NCBI GenBank assembly: GCA_029237695.1
Contig: CM055266.1
Coordinates: 115,647,370-115,711,369 of the forward strand
From: Conchocele bisecta
Lineage: Eukaryota > Mollusca > Bivalvia > Lucinida > Thyasiridae
Direction: 5' to 3'
Length of the DNA: 64,000 nt
How positions within the stretch are numbered: position 1 is the first letter of the stretch; every line of letters begins with the position of its first letter. Positions 22,074 to 34,009 of this stretch are shown piece after piece. Made by a program: the position numbers and the translations under genes. The notes beneath the pieces are model-generated. The model worked only from the letters and a program-made list of their open reading frames with translations. It was not told where the DNA came from and ran no database searches.

Positions 22074-22144
22074 AATCTACATGTACTCACCCTTGGCAAT
22101 AATAAACTGGCCCAGAATTGTTAAAAGTAAATCCTTTTTTTTTG

Positions 22145-22348
22145 AGACAAGCCAGGTGATTTTATTTTCCTTAAATAATGTCGAAGTTCATAACATTTTC
22201 AGAGCGAATGCAGAATAGAATTCCACATTTGCTATGCAAATTCAGTCAAATTTCGATGTCAGTTACAAAAAATATCACTGTCTTTGTAAATATTTTTCAG
22301 TAAATATTGCCAATCTTCTAAGGTACAAAATCACATGGCTCGTCTCGA
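22145..22348. mobile_element. M8 MITE
   Basis: TGAGACAAGCCAGGTGATTT to CACATGGCTCGTCTCG, with GAATGCAGAATAGAATTCC in the middle and TTTTCAGTAAATATTGCC near the right end. Confidence 0.6.
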
Positions 22349-22467
22349 TTATTATTCTTGTCATTTGAAGGCTTTTATAATAAATCAAAATACTATCTTG
22401 TCATAGAATATTGGTACTTCTTTAGAACTATAGCTATATGTCAGAAAATGAATCACTTCAAGACCAG

Positions 22468-22708
22468 GGGCCCGTTTCACTAAACTTTGTACGACTAAAA
22501 TGTTCGTAAGTGCAAATTCGGAATGGTCTGGAAATTTCAATTGATTGATTTACATGTATTGAGCATAGGCTGCATATGCAGCCTATGCTCAATAAATGTA
22601 AATCCAATAATTGTTCACAAGAAAACATTGTTAACGTGAAATTTACAGACAATCATAAGTTTGCACTTACAAACATTTTAGTCATAAGAAGCTTAGTGAA
22701 ACGGGCCC
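22468..22708. mobile_element. Harbinger-like MITE (HB2)
   Basis: Perfect terminal repeats GGGCCCGTTTCACTAA / TTAGTGAAACGGGCCC, flanked by CAG at 22465-22467 and 22709-22711. A 3-bp duplication with GGGCCC-type ends fits the PIF/Harbinger group. The central palindrome is as in HB1. The overlapping small frames on both strands come from the inverted repeat. Confidence 0.7.
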
Positions 22709-22711
22709 CAG

Positions 22712-23292
22712 ATCTTACAATCGCTAGTCTGAGGAAGTGCTTATGGAGAAGTACTCGCTCAGAAGGAATCAGCACTCACTATGGCAAGCTGGGCAAGTGA
22801 TTTTCAGATACGCAGATCAGTAAAATATAATTTAATTGTAGATTAGTATTTTATTTCTCAACCCACTACAGTGTATACCTGAGGTTTGTTAAAAAAATAT
22901 TTATAATACTGAAAAATATTTCAGCTAAATATTCACATCTGTGCAGTCTGATCTGAGTCTACGCTGATTGCAATAACATTAATAAGTGTGAACATATGAA
23001 TCTGACAAATAATGTAGTACCAGATCAGATTGCATAGATATGTAGGATGATTCGGATCAACACTAGTCGAAATTACTATATCGAATTCTTTTCACAACAA
23101 ATCATGCTACATTTGCTCTCTTTTACAAGCAATAAGGTCCTAAGTTACACAATTTGGACCATATTTCTATAAATACATTCAATGGGAGATAACTAGCTAC
23201 GATCCCTCATTGGTTATTTGATTCTTTAGTTGCTTTGTCTTTCAAGGTTTTTCTTGACAGTATCTCCACTGGATTCAGAAACTATGTCTTCA
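22712..23292. other. No gene recognised
   Basis: Apart from a scrap resembling M6 (AGATCAGATTGCATAG), nothing identifiable in about 580 bp. Confidence 0.35.
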
Positions 23293-23540
23293 TTAACTCT
23301 TTGCATGCTAGCGGCGAAAACATCCGCCCAAAAAATTAAGACTATAATTATGTTTTATTTCTCCCTGTAAATATGTCTTGGAATTTCATTAGAATTGAGT
23401 CCTCAGGACTCAATTCTAATGAAATTCCAAGATATATTCATGACATTTACAAGGAGAAAAAAAAAAAAATATGATGAATTTTTGTCCGCTAGTTTTGAAC
23501 TATTTATAGCCCACAAGTTTCCCAGCATGCAAAGAGTTAA
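23293..23540. mobile_element. M3 MITE (piggyBac-type, TTAA)
   Basis: TTAACTCTTTGCATGCTAGC to CAGCATGCAAAGAGTTAA. A central palindrome GAATTTCATTAGAATTG / CAATTCTAATGAAATTCC surrounds CCTCAGG. Its right TTAA lies in the LINE remnant that continues at 23541. Confidence 0.7.
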
Positions 23541-23740
23541 GTATCATGTATTTCATGATGAGGCTACCCGATTAGAAAAAAAGTTTTTCCTAATATCTGA
23601 ACGTAAGCCAACCTTGTGTAATTTAAATTCATGACCTCTTAGTCTTTTCAGTGGAAGATCGAATAGAGTGTCTGGATTGATACCATCTTTATTGTGTAGC
23701 AGAATTTTAATAAATAATATGGCATGTTTGGATACAGATA
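23541..23740 (-). pseudogene. LINE ORF2 C-terminal remnant
   Basis: Minus-strand translation reads KILLHNKDGINPDTLFDL, then PLKRLRGHEFKLHK, then SDIRKNFFSNRVASS before a stop near 23553. The pattern RGH..KL.K...R.DIRKNFFSNRV is typical of the region after reverse transcriptase in animal non-LTR retrotransposons. It is truncated at both ends and cut by the M3 MITE. Confidence 0.55.
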
Positions 23741-24140
23741 ATTTGTGAAAAACACATTTTGAATATCTGAGACCTCGTCTGAGACAGAGTGCCTTTAACC
23801 AGAGCTATTGTAATTTTGTCTCCAGTGACAGTAATTTAGCCAATTGTGTAAAAAGGTGTTCCAGAGTAGGCTCCTGTTACCATATGGGGAAACACAGGGC
23901 TATAATTGTCACTACCAAACTGGTGATAACTCGCACATTTCTGTGAGCCTGTTGCCATGGCAACATTTAACTATAAATTCATAGTTTCAAAGAATAGTAT
24001 ATTTCTCCGGAAATATCATGGCTGGATAGACCAAGTGTTATAATTCTGCCTTTTGGGGGCACAAATACAAATTAGATTACTATATATAGCATGAAATTAA
24101 GAATACAATGGACCTAGGAAGAAAGAGCATTATGTTTGGC
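23741..24140. other. No gene recognised; possible extension of LINE remnant
   Basis: On the minus strand the sequence continues upstream of the LINE remnant, but I find no further conserved motif. Confidence 0.3.
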
Positions 24141-24144
24141 TTAG

Positions 24145-24285
24145 CTGCACGTTTTCCGCTTTATAGGCAATAGGTTGCTCTATACCACTACACTGCAGTC
24201 AACGGTAAACATTTGCGAAATATGATTTCCATTTCGCGCACTGAGATATCAATATAATCTGCAAGGCGTTGACATTCATACTTGT
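24145..24285. repeat. Dispersed repeat, sister at 53608-53750
   Basis: Shares TTTTCCGCTTTATAGGCAA, AGGTTGC.CTATA, CACTAC..TGCAGTCAACG and GGCGTTGACATTCATACTT with 53608-53750. Function unknown. Confidence 0.45.
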
Positions 24286-24730
24286 CTATCTGGCACGCAA
24301 CACACCTTTGGGTCATGGTTTATGCATGTGTGAAGTTTCATGAACATATTCAAAAGGGTATTCGAGTTATGCTCCAGACAAGAAATCGGTAAAGGGAGAT
24401 AACTTGAAAATTAGTGAGACAAGAGTTGTCATTATTGCATGCAACACATATTTGGGTTGTGGTCTATGCATGTGTGAAGTTTCATGAAAATATTCTGAAG
24501 GGTATTTGAGTTTTGCTTCAGACAAGAAATCAGTGCATGAAAAAGCAAAGGGAGATAACTAAAACAATTAATGAGGCAAGAGTTGTCATTATTGCGTGTG
24601 ACCCACCATGGAGTCGTGGTCTGTGTGTGTGTGAAGTTTCATTAAAATATACCAAAGGGTATTTGAGTTATGCTAAGGACAAGAAATGAATGCGTGATCA
24701 CTTTGATGGATAGACAGATGAATGAACACA
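24285..24730 (+). mobile_element. Helitron-like core, three ~160-bp units
   Basis: Three tandem units carry TGTGTGAAGTTTCATGAAAA, GGGTATTTGAGTTATGCT, and GACAAGAAATCAG with AAAGGGAGATAACT. The tail ..GATGGATAGACAGATGAATG resembles the ends of other Helitron-like copies. Ends not firmly placed. Confidence 0.45.
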
Positions 24731-24897
24731 CCACCTTATCCCTTGAAACTTTGCAGTCAAAATTATATTAGCATCAAATGCATATATTTGATCAATATAA
24801 TCATTTTCTATTGGACAGACCATTATTTATGGCCAGAAATTATTCATGGTAACTATCAGGAGTGATTTATCATTCTTGCATGCGATATAGCAGGTAA

Positions 24898-25098
24898 TTA
24901 ACCCTTACTAAGCTGAATTAAATTTTGTCGTCTGGTGGAAATGTTTTATTTTCAATATTTCTCGACAAAAACCTGCTTTGACAGGTCTCCACTGGAGACG
25001 ATTCTCATGTGCTGTAAAAACATGTTTTTTGTTCAGAATTAAGGCAAAAAATGAAAAACAGCAGACGACTACTTTCGTCTCCAGCATGTGAGGGTTAA
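24898..25098. mobile_element. M1 MITE
   Basis: TTAACCCTTACTAAGCTG to CCAGCATGTGAGGGTTAA; GTCGTCTGGTGG and AACAGCAGACGAC are present. Confidence 0.65.
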
Positions 25099-25427
25099 GG
25101 TCCAAGTTCTGAAAACATATATTCACATACTCCAACCAACATATCAGGAGATATGCAACGAATTTGACGTACGTGGAAAACTCTTAACACCCTATGACAA
25201 TGCCTACAATGACCGACATCTCCGCCGGGATTTTTGACCGCTTTATCTCATTTACATACATGTACCACTAAAATGGGTGAGACAATAATTTAACATCACA
25301 GGCCTGAACTTACCATAACAGATATATATAGGCAGGAAACAAACGGACAGGTGTGAATTATAATATCCATATTTCCAGGGGCAGAATTTAACACTCGCCC
25401 ATTTGCCAATAGCGAGTTGAAATGAAG

Positions 25428-25534
25428 TTAACCCTTACAATGCGGGAAAGGTAAATTGTCGTCTGCTGTCGATTTATGTTTCGTCTTTTTTCTCAATAAA
25501 AAAAACATGGTTTGTCAAAACATGGTTTTGATGA
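25428..25534. mobile_element. M1 MITE, right half replaced by Helitron-like element
   Basis: TTAACCCTTACAATGCGGG, GTCGTCTGCTGTCG, CATGGTTTTGATGAG, then the sequence changes abruptly to ACAAGAAACGAGGC, the start of the next element. The other M1 half is not found after it. Confidence 0.55.
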
Positions 25535-27465
25535 GAACAAGAAACGAGGCAAAGCCACGAGGGCCAGGTTTTTTCCAAGCATAGACACTTGTATAACATA
25601 ATTATACCCACTTTTTGTAGACTAGATGGCCGTGGCCTGCATGTCGCGCCTTGGGGTGAGGCATGGACACTAAAAAAAGAGATATAGTAGATGGAAAAAC
25701 TTTAACCAAAGAACTTTAACCGGACACACGGACGTACGGACGGACGGACGTATACCAAAATGCCGACTATATCGCGCTTTCCGCAAGCGGGCGCGACAAT
25801 GATGATAAACACCCATGTGAAGTATCAAGGTAATGGGTGAAGCAGTTGCAGAGGTATAGTACACAAAAAAACTTTAAGAAAAAAATTCAAAGTAATTTGA
25901 CCTTGACATTGGGCACAGGGGCCGCACGGTTGGGGGGTAGAATGAAAATATGGATGATGATAAACACCCATGTGAAGCAGTTGCAGAGATATAGTATAAC
26001 GAAAAACTTTAACCAAAAAACTTTAACCAGACGTACGTTAAAAAGTTAACGTTGAAGTCAATTACGTAGAAATAATAGGTCAAGGTAAAAAAAATGGTAA
26101 CATGTTGGATAGTTGTATGTGGTGGGCACCCCTTGGTTATGAAGCTGTGAAAATTTGGTGGTCCTAGGTGGTACAATACCAAAGAAATGGACTTAAATAC
26201 GAAAACTTAACATTGTAAACGCGAAAAGTTAACATTGAAAATGGCTAAGTCGACTGCGTGGAAAAAATGGGTCAAGTTAAAAACAAGAAACGAGGCAAAG
26301 CCACGAAGGCCAGGTTTTTTCCAAGCATGGACACTTGGATAACATAATTATACCCACTTTTTGTAGACTAGATGGCCGTGGCCTGCATGTCGCGCCTTGG
26401 GGCGAGGCTAGACACTAAAAAAATAGATATAGTAGATGGAAAAACTTTAACAAAAAAACTTTAACTGGACACACGGACGTACGGACGAACGGACGTATGC
26501 CAAAATGCCGATGATATCGCGCTTTCCGCAAGCGGGTGCAACAATGATGATAAACACCCATGTGAAGTATCAAGGTAATCGGTGAAGCAGTTGCAGAGAT
26601 ATAGTACACAAAAAAGTTTAACAAATAAATTAAAAGTAATTTGACCTTGACATTGCGCACAGGGGCCGCACGGTTGGGGGTTAGAATGAAAATATGGACG
26701 ATGATAAACACCCATGTGAAGTTTCAAGGTAATGGACGAAGCAGTTGCAGAGATATAGTATAACAAAAAAGTTTTAACCAAAAAATGTAACCAGACGTAC
26801 GTTAAAAAGTTAACGTTGAAAATGGCTAAGTCAATTACGTAGAAATAATAGGTGAAGGTAAAAAAATGGTCACATGTTGGATAGTTGTATGTGGTAGGCA
26901 CCCCTTGGTTATGAAGCTGTGAAAGTTTGGTGGTCCTAGGTGGTACAGTACCAAAGAAATGGACTTAAACACTAAAACTTAACATTGTAAAAGCGAAAAC
27001 TTAACATTGAAAATGGCTAAGTCGACTGTGCGTAAAAAATGAGTCAAGTTAAAAAAAAAAGTAACATGTTGGATAGTGATATGTGGTGGGCACCCCTTGA
27101 ATATGAAGCTGTGAAAGGTTGGTGGTCCTAGGTGGTACAGTACCAAAGAAATAGACTTAAACACGAAAACTTAACATTGAAAACGCGAAAACTTAACATT
27201 GAAAATGGCTAAGTTGACTGCGCGGAAAAAATGGGTCAAGTTAAAAAAAAAGTAACAAGTTGGATAGTGATATGTGGTGGGCACCCCTTGATTATGAAGC
27301 TGTGAAAGTTTGGTGGTCCTAGATGGTACAGTAACAAAGAAATGGACTCAAACTCGAAAACTTAACATTGATTGTGGACGCCGCCCGCCGCCCGCCCGCC
27401 CGCCCGCCCGGCTTTCTCCAATCCAATAGCCTGGATTTTTTTTCAAAAAAACCTGGCTAAAAAGG
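25535..27465 (+). mobile_element. Composite Helitron-like region, partly duplicated
   Basis: ACAAGAAACGAGGCAAAGCC and GGCCAGGTTTTTTCCAAGC start a first element at 25535. Inside it, near 25622-25798, is a second type with ends CTAGATGGCCGTGGCC..TGTCGCGCC and GGGCGCGACAA and a GGACGTACGGACGG microsatellite. The same two-part arrangement recurs at 26282-26546. The rest is ~195-bp units (GGGCACCCCTTG at about 26127, 26898, 27090, 27280) like those at 14090-15243. The end is a CCGCC array and AGCCTGGA..AACCTGGCTAA. A stray extra unit follows to about 27556. Confidence 0.6.
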
Positions 27466-27556
27466 TAACATGTTGGATAGTGATATGTGGTGGGCACCCC
27501 TTGGTTATGAAGCTGTGAAAGTTTGTTGGTCCTATGAGGTACAGTAACAAAGAAAT

Positions 27557-28370
27557 GAACGCTTTCCACTCTAGATTAATTATTAGTCTATATCATGTTA
27601 TGCATTTGATGGCCATGACAGCCCATTATAAACCTATTCAAATAGTATGAAAAAACCCTAATTTTGGCATGAATTGAATAGTCGAGTAGGTAAGATATAA
27701 GCCATGTCCTGAGTTATTGGGTGATATTTAGTGACATGGAAAACATTGCAAATTATTCATAAGTGACAAGTGACGTGCATGCAAGTTGGTGACATTTTTA
27801 AAGGAACTGTGTCTGTTTTTAATTTTCTACAGACTATAAAGATGTTATTTATAGAAAAAATATATTTAAGAAAATAATGTTCTCAATTGCAAAAATAATA
27901 ATAATCTGGAATCCTGAAAGGATCCCTGAATCTGCCACTGTTCTATTCAGGTGGAGGGTCCCTATAAACCCTCTTGTTATCCACCATCTACAAACCTGGC
28001 TTTCTCAGATCCATGGCCATACTTTTCAAGACAAATTATCGCTGACATTGGCTCATGTATGTACTGATTAACCACATGGTTTATGGCCAACATAGACGAA
28101 GGTTCCAATATTCCGTGTTTACCAGCCTCCTTATTTGGCCATATATCTAAGCGAAACTACGACAATCTATAACTCAATTACCAACCTTACTCAATCTCAT
28201 AAAACCAGAGCAGCAAAATAAATATAGTAAAGTATCTGATGAAAACAGTGTTATCACAACTTTTGTGTAAATTGTAGAATATGTTAGTCTCTCCATGTAA
28301 TAGGTGATCATTATATCAGCAATTTTTATTGGAAATACTTTCCAGTACACTCTTGTGGGTTTGTGGTACC
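27557..28370. other. No gene recognised
   Basis: About 800 bp of AT-rich sequence. The plus frame at 27877-28071 has no recognisable motif or splice context. Confidence 0.35.
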
Positions 28371-28374
28371 TGTG

Positions 28375-28490
28375 AGTGGGCGCCAGTGGGCACGAGTGGG
28401 TGCGAGTGAGCGTGAGTGAGCGCGAGTGGGCGCGATTTGGCGCGAGTGGGCACGAATGGGTGCGCGCGAGTGGGCGCGAGTGTCCAGTAC
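28375..28490. repeat. GAGTGGGCGC minisatellite
   Basis: About 10 diverged copies of a 10-12-bp unit GAGTGGGCGC/GAGTGAGCGC. Confidence 0.8.
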
Positions 28491-28616
28491 TTTAGTAGAA
28501 TAGTGACTACTGATTTACTATAACGTGCAACCCACATAGTACACTCACAGGGACTCAATGGATTTAGGAGGTGTCCAAAACTTGAAGCACTCACAGGACA
28601 CATGCAGGTTAGATAC

Positions 28617-29450
28617 AAGGTCACTTGATCACTCACTGCAAGGTCACTAGCTCACTTACTGCAAGGTCACTCACTCACTGCAAGGTCACTCGCTCACTCA
28701 CTACAAGGTCACTCAATCATTGTAAGGTCACTTGCTTAGTCACTCGCTCACTCACTGCAAGGTCACTCACTCACTGCAAGGTCATTCACTCACTGCAAGG
28801 TCACTCGCTCACTCACTCAAAGCAAGGTCATTTGTGCTCAATCACTCGCTCACTTACTGCAAGGTCACTCACTCACTGCAAGGTTATTCGCTCACTCACT
28901 GCAAGGTCATTCGCTCACTCACTACAAGGTCACTCAATCACTGCAAGGTCACTTGCCTAGTCACTCGCTCACTCACTGCAAGGTCACTCACTCACTGTAA
29001 GGTCACTCGCTCACTCACTACACAGTCACTCACTGACTGCAAGGTCACTCAATCACTCACTGCAAGGTCACTTGCTTAGTCATTTGCTCAATCACTGCAA
29101 GGTTACTCGCTCACTCACTGCAAGGTCACTCGCTCACTCACTGCATGTTCACTTGCTTGGTCATTCGCTCAATCACTGCAATGTCACTCGCTCACTCACT
29201 GCATGGTCATTCAGTCACTGCAAGGTCACTCGCTCACTTACTGCAAGGTCACTCACTCACTGCATGGTCAGTCACTCACTCACTGCAAGGTCACTCACTC
29301 ACTCATTGCAAGGCAAGGTCACTTTCTCACTCACTACAAAGTCACCCACTCACTTCAATGTCACTTGATCACTGCAAGGTCACTCGCTCACTGCAAGGTC
29401 ACTCACCCAATCACTGCAAGGACACCTGCTCGCTCATCGCAAGGCCAGCA
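28617..29450. repeat. Minisatellite of CACTCACTGCAAGGT units
   Basis: About 830 bp made of CACTGCAAGGTCACTCGCTC-type units, 15-23 bp long through variable numbers of CACT steps. The array is free of stops over long spans in several plus frames, giving apparent 86-115-aa proteins of HSLTARSLTHCKV type; these are repeat translation, not genes. Confidence 0.9.
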
Positions 29451-30260
29451 AGCTGAGTGCTAGCAAACATTAGAATACTATTAATTTACACATTTTCTAT
29501 CCACTGTGGAAATCTGAAGCATCAGGATCACGTAATTACCAAGTACTGCCTATGCAGCAACCATAGCTGTACACAGAAGCAAGTACATAATAGTATGTGC
29601 CAAGAATTCACATAGTGACACAAATACTGTTTCAGTGACCTTCTGAAGGTCAAGAGGTTGAGGTCATGAATCTTTTGCATATATTCATATATTTTAAGTG
29701 TCCTTCGTGTTATATAAACAATATGACTGGTTCAAGAAACTGGTAAAATGTTTGTACGTGTGACGGACAGAAGGATGTACATAACAAATCAAGTATGTGA
29801 CCTGGTCCTTGTGTCAGGGGCATCAAATTTCACGATTTTGCAATGTAATTAAAGTGGTGAGTGGAAATAGGGGCTAAGTCCATTATGAGCTTAGTCCCTT
29901 TCTTCCACTGACCCCTTTAATTTTCTGTATAAAATCACAGACAAGATTAGGTAAATATTTCTGAGTAAGCGTCATTTCGTCAGATGCAGGAAATCATTCA
30001 CATATAGCCATAAATAAACATCAGCCAATATTGGTCTTGCTTTAACAAGGAGCGAAAATGCCCAATGCTATGCCAACCCCAGAAATTGAGAGTCATTTGA
30101 TATCAAGTATATAAAACTACTCTACAAGGAAATGCTTAGGAATTCCGAGGCTCACCGAGCAATTCAAACCATTCCTGAACATTTCTGGCATTTTGTCGTG
30201 CATTGCAATGTGACGTATATATTCCAGGGGACATCAGAGGTGCCAGTTCCGACTGCCATG
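29451..30260. other. No gene recognised
   Basis: A possible Helitron-like tail (GTGACGGACAGAAGGATG near 29760, GTGACCTTCTGAAGGTCAAG near 29634) and a small inverted pair GGGGCTAAGTCCATTATG / CTTAGTCCC (29870-29900). No coding signal. Confidence 0.35.
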
Positions 30261-30511
30261 TGAGACAAGCCATATGTGATCTTGTACCTAAAAAGATGTG
30301 CGATTTTTCACGAAACTTTTTTTACAGGAACTGTGATCTTTTTATCTTTTCTGTAAATGAAGTCGGAAGTTGACGAAATGTTCATAGCAAATGCGGAATT
30401 CTATTCCGCATTTGCTTTGAACATTTTATCATCTTTCGACACCCTTTACGGAAATATTTTTCATGATATATTGCACATCTTCTTAAGTACAAAATCACAT
30501 GGCTTGCCTCA
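30261..30511. mobile_element. M8 MITE
   Basis: TGAGACAAGCCATATGTGAT to ATCACATGGCTTGCCTCA. The core contains the palindrome AGCAAATGCGGAATTC / GAATTCTATTCCGCATTTGC. It abuts the M6 MITE at 30511 without a spacer. Confidence 0.65.
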
Positions 30512-30754
30512 TATGTGGTTATGACTGGAAAAATGGGGCTTATGGGCTTTGCGACCAGCATAGCTCCAGATCAGCCTGTGCATCTGCACAGTATGATCAG
30601 GATATGCACTGTTCGCCATTCCATCAATGAAACACCTGTCATGCTTCTAACAAGCAATTAGGATCATTATCATGCTACAAGAGTATGCTATTTGATCAGG
30701 AGCTACACTGGTCACAAATCCCATAAGCCCCATTCCTCCATTCACAGCCACATA
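30510..30754. mobile_element. M6 MITE
   Basis: The terminal inverted repeat is about 55 bp: ATATGTGGTTATGACTGG..GGGCTTATGGGCTTTGCGA..TAGCTCCAGATCAGC and its inverse ending ATTCACAGCCACATAT. Internal text TTCGCCATTCCATCAATGAA marks the family. Confidence 0.65.
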
Positions 30755-31142
30755 TTAGGCCTGGTGCCACTAGCAAGGCGACCACAGACAATTAACTGGC
30801 CGACAGACCAGCTGCAAGTGACAGAGAATAAAATGTACAAGGCCAACCACTGGTATATCTCCCCCTGACGATGGTGGGCAAGCAATGGTTGGCATGCCAT
30901 GAATAGGCGATCTCAGGTAGCAGTGACCAGTTAGCTGCCAGTTTTGTACAATTGCACGGGTCAAAGTTATAAATATTACACTTTCTGCTGATTAAAACTC
31001 ACTTTGATTGTTTAATTAATATTTTCTACTGGTTTTTTACATTACATGTACTTTATTTTAAACAATATTATTAAGCAACAAGAAATGGCATCATTAAACG
31101 AAGCTTATCCCCTCGCTGGCAGCCTTGATAATAATAATAATA
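30755..31142. other. No gene recognised
   Basis: No repeat ends until the AACAAGAGGGCC start at 31143; an AATAATAAT run precedes it. Confidence 0.35.
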
Positions 31143-32812
31143 AACAAGAGGGCCATGATGGCCCTAATTCGCTCACCTGACTCCATGAACACAAATTTGA
31201 CCCCAATTTGACCCTACGGGCCACGCCCATTTTTGACCCCGGGGTCACCATTTTAACAACTTTGAAAGAGCAGTGTACATCGATCATTTGTACCAAGTTT
31301 CATCGAAATCCTGCTGGCGGTTCATGAAAAAAATATTTTTTAAGAATTTGTGCTATTTTTAGATGGCCATGTTGGATTACAGGCCAACTTAATTTCAACA
31401 ACTTTGGAAAGGCTTCACCTAAGGACCATACCGGTAGAGTTTGCTGACCATTGGCCAATCGATTCATGAGACGACGATGTTTAAAATCCCTCATAAAAGG
31501 ATGACCTTTTGACCTTTCGTCTGCCATCTTGGATGACCTGATCATCCGATTCCAACAAATATTGCACCAGAGCAATCGCCTCATCGATACCTTCAATTTG
31601 ATATATGACATGACCATATTCGGTCAAAAATAAAAATTTATCCCACGGGCCACGCCCATTTTTGACCCCGGGGTCACCATTTTAACAACTTTGAAAGAGC
31701 ATTCTACATCGATCATTCCTACCAAGTTTCGCCGAAATCCGGTTGGCGGTTCATGAGAAGATTTTTTAAGAATTTGTGCTATTTTTAGACGGTGGCCATC
31801 TTGGATTAGCGACGACCTCCCATTTTAACAAATCTGAAAAGGCTTCACCATGGACCATAACTTTTAAGTTTGGCTACCATGGGCCAAGCGGTTCATGTGA
31901 AGAATAATTTTGAAATCTCTAATAAAAGAACAACCTTTTGACCTTTTAGCAGCCATCTTGGATGACATAACCATCCGATTTCGACAAAAAATGCACCAGA
32001 GTGATCGCCTCGTTGATACCTTCAATTTGGTATATGACATGACCATATTCGGTCAAAAATAAAATTTGACCCCAATGTGACCCAACTGGCCACGCCCATT
32101 TTTGACCCCGGGGTCACCATTTTAACAGCTTTTAAAGAGCATTGTACATCGATCATTCCTACCAAGTTTCGTCGAAATCCGGGTAGCGGTTCATGAGAAG
32201 ATTTTTTAAGAATTTGTGCTATTTTTAGATGGCGGCCATCTTGGATGAGTGATGATCTCCATTTTAACAAATCTGAAAAGGCTTCACCCATGGACCATAA
32301 CTTTTAAGTTTGGCTACCATGGGCCAAGCGGTTCATGTGAAGAAGAATTTTGAAATCTCTAATAAAAGAACAACCTTTTGACCTTTCGGCGGCCATCTTG
32401 GATGACGTAACCATCCGATTTCGACAAAAAATGTACCAGAGTGATCGCCTCGTTGATACCTTCGATTTGATATATGACATGACCATATTTGGTCAAAAGG
32501 CTTCACCCATGGACCATAACTTTTAAGTTTGGCTACCATGGGCCAAGAGGTTCATGTGAGGAAGAATTTTGAAATCTCTAATAAAAGAACAACCTTTTAC
32601 TTTAAACAATATTTTATTCATCCAATACAAGTGATAAATGATACATGATAACTAATGGGATTTGACCGAAAGCAGAACTTATCATGGTCATCTCCCATGA
32701 CCATGAAGTTTGGTGACTTTCGACCCAATGGTTACTGAGAAGACGTTTGAAAATGTTCACGGACGACGGACGAACGACGGACGACGGACACATTGCGGTA
32801 ACAATAGCTCAA
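31143..32812 (+). mobile_element. Helitron-like element, sister of 10087-12607
   Basis: Starts AACAAGAGGGCCATGATGG and GCTCACCTGACTCC. The same core units follow (TGGACCATAACTTTTAAG at about 31851, 32291, 32509). The ACGGACGACGGACGAACG array is at 32758-32790 and AACAATAGCTC is at the end. The terminal hairpin is cut after AGCTC, and the last unit is interrupted by ACTTTAAACAATATTTTATT near 32600. Confidence 0.65.
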
Positions 32813-33255
32813 AAGAAAAGAAAAACGTTCTCAGTGCAGTGACCTGGGGCGGTCGAATGTGGGTTGTACTGGCAGTCTTGATAATTAAAAAATTAAAAAA
32901 GAAACTTGCCTTACAAATTTGCCTTACGAACAAAGTGAACATAAGTCCTTAGTGACCCTGACCTTGGGTGGTCGGACGTGGGTCGTATGCAAAACAAAGC
33001 ACCATCCTATGGCACACATTTTGGACAAATATTATCAAAATTGGTGAAGTGGTTGATCAATTATCGAATAAAAAAAAACTTGAAAACACTTGCCTTACAA
33101 ACAAGGTGAACATAAGTCCTTAGTGACCTTGACCCTGGACGGTCGGACGTGGTTCGTATGCAAAACGAAGCACAATCGGGGAAGCGGTCCATGAAGGTGT
33201 TACTAACGTATGTACAGAGGACTAACGCTATATCCCCTCTTGCCTATCAGTGTGG
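32813..33255 (+). mobile_element. Helitron-like fragment, sister of 20830-21237
   Basis: Three partial units carry AACTTGCCTTACAAA, GGTGAACATAAGTCCTTAG, GGTCGGACGTGGGTCGTATG and CAAAACAAAGCACCATCC. It ends GACTAACGCTATATCCCCTC then TTGCCTATCAGTG. It directly follows the previous element. Confidence 0.5.
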
Positions 33256-33496
33256 GTATAACAATATTTACAGTTTAATACAATTGCATGTCAATAAATT
33301 ATGGGATTTGACCGAAAGCATAACTTCACATGGTCATCTCTCACACATTACATATTTATTAAACAAGTTTACTGAATTCATAAGGAAGTATGCTATGAAA
33401 TCGGTAAACTTTTTTTGTAATAAATACCATATTAAATCAATACAAATACTATTTGCTGTGTATTGCATGAGCATAGTATCATTCATTGTTGTACTG

Positions 33497-33737
33497 TGGC
33501 CCATTTCACTAAACTTTGTACGATTAAAATGTTTGTAAGTGCAAATTTAGGATCGTCTGGAAATTTCAATTGATGGATTTACATTTATTGAGCATAGGCT
33601 GCATATGCAGCCTATGCTCAATAAATGTAAATCCAATAATTGTTTAAAGAAAACAGTGTTAATGTGAAATTTATAGACTATCATAATTTTGCACTTACAG
33701 ACATTTTAGTCGTACAAAGTTTAGTAAAACGGCCCCC
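33497..33737. mobile_element. Harbinger-like MITE (HB3)
   Basis: GGCCCATTTCACTAAAC to GTTTAGTAAAACGGCCCCC with the GAGCATAGGCTGCATATGC palindrome. The flanking triplets are not clear. Confidence 0.65.
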
Positions 33738-34009
33738 AGATCAGCATCAACATTGCTCTGGTAGTACAGCTATGTATGTACATAGTAAATACATGGTCAG
33801 TGCTTTAGTGCAATGGCAATGTCCACGCTAGCTAGATACTTTGGGGAGAGCAAATTTCAGCTTTATTAAAGTGGGGCTTCATAATTTGCTGGTTTTGAGT
33901 TAAATCGAATTCCGCAGTGAAAGGTTTAATGTTATAACAACACCAGTGCAATGGAAATATTATTCAAAGTAATTGTTCATGCCTTGGGTGGGGATTGAAC
34001 CCACCACCA

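Noticed and set aside
28625..29463. Plus-strand frames of 86-115 aa (HSLTARSLTHCKV type)
   Set aside because: They are translations of the CACTCACTGCAAGGT minisatellite, open in several frames at once.
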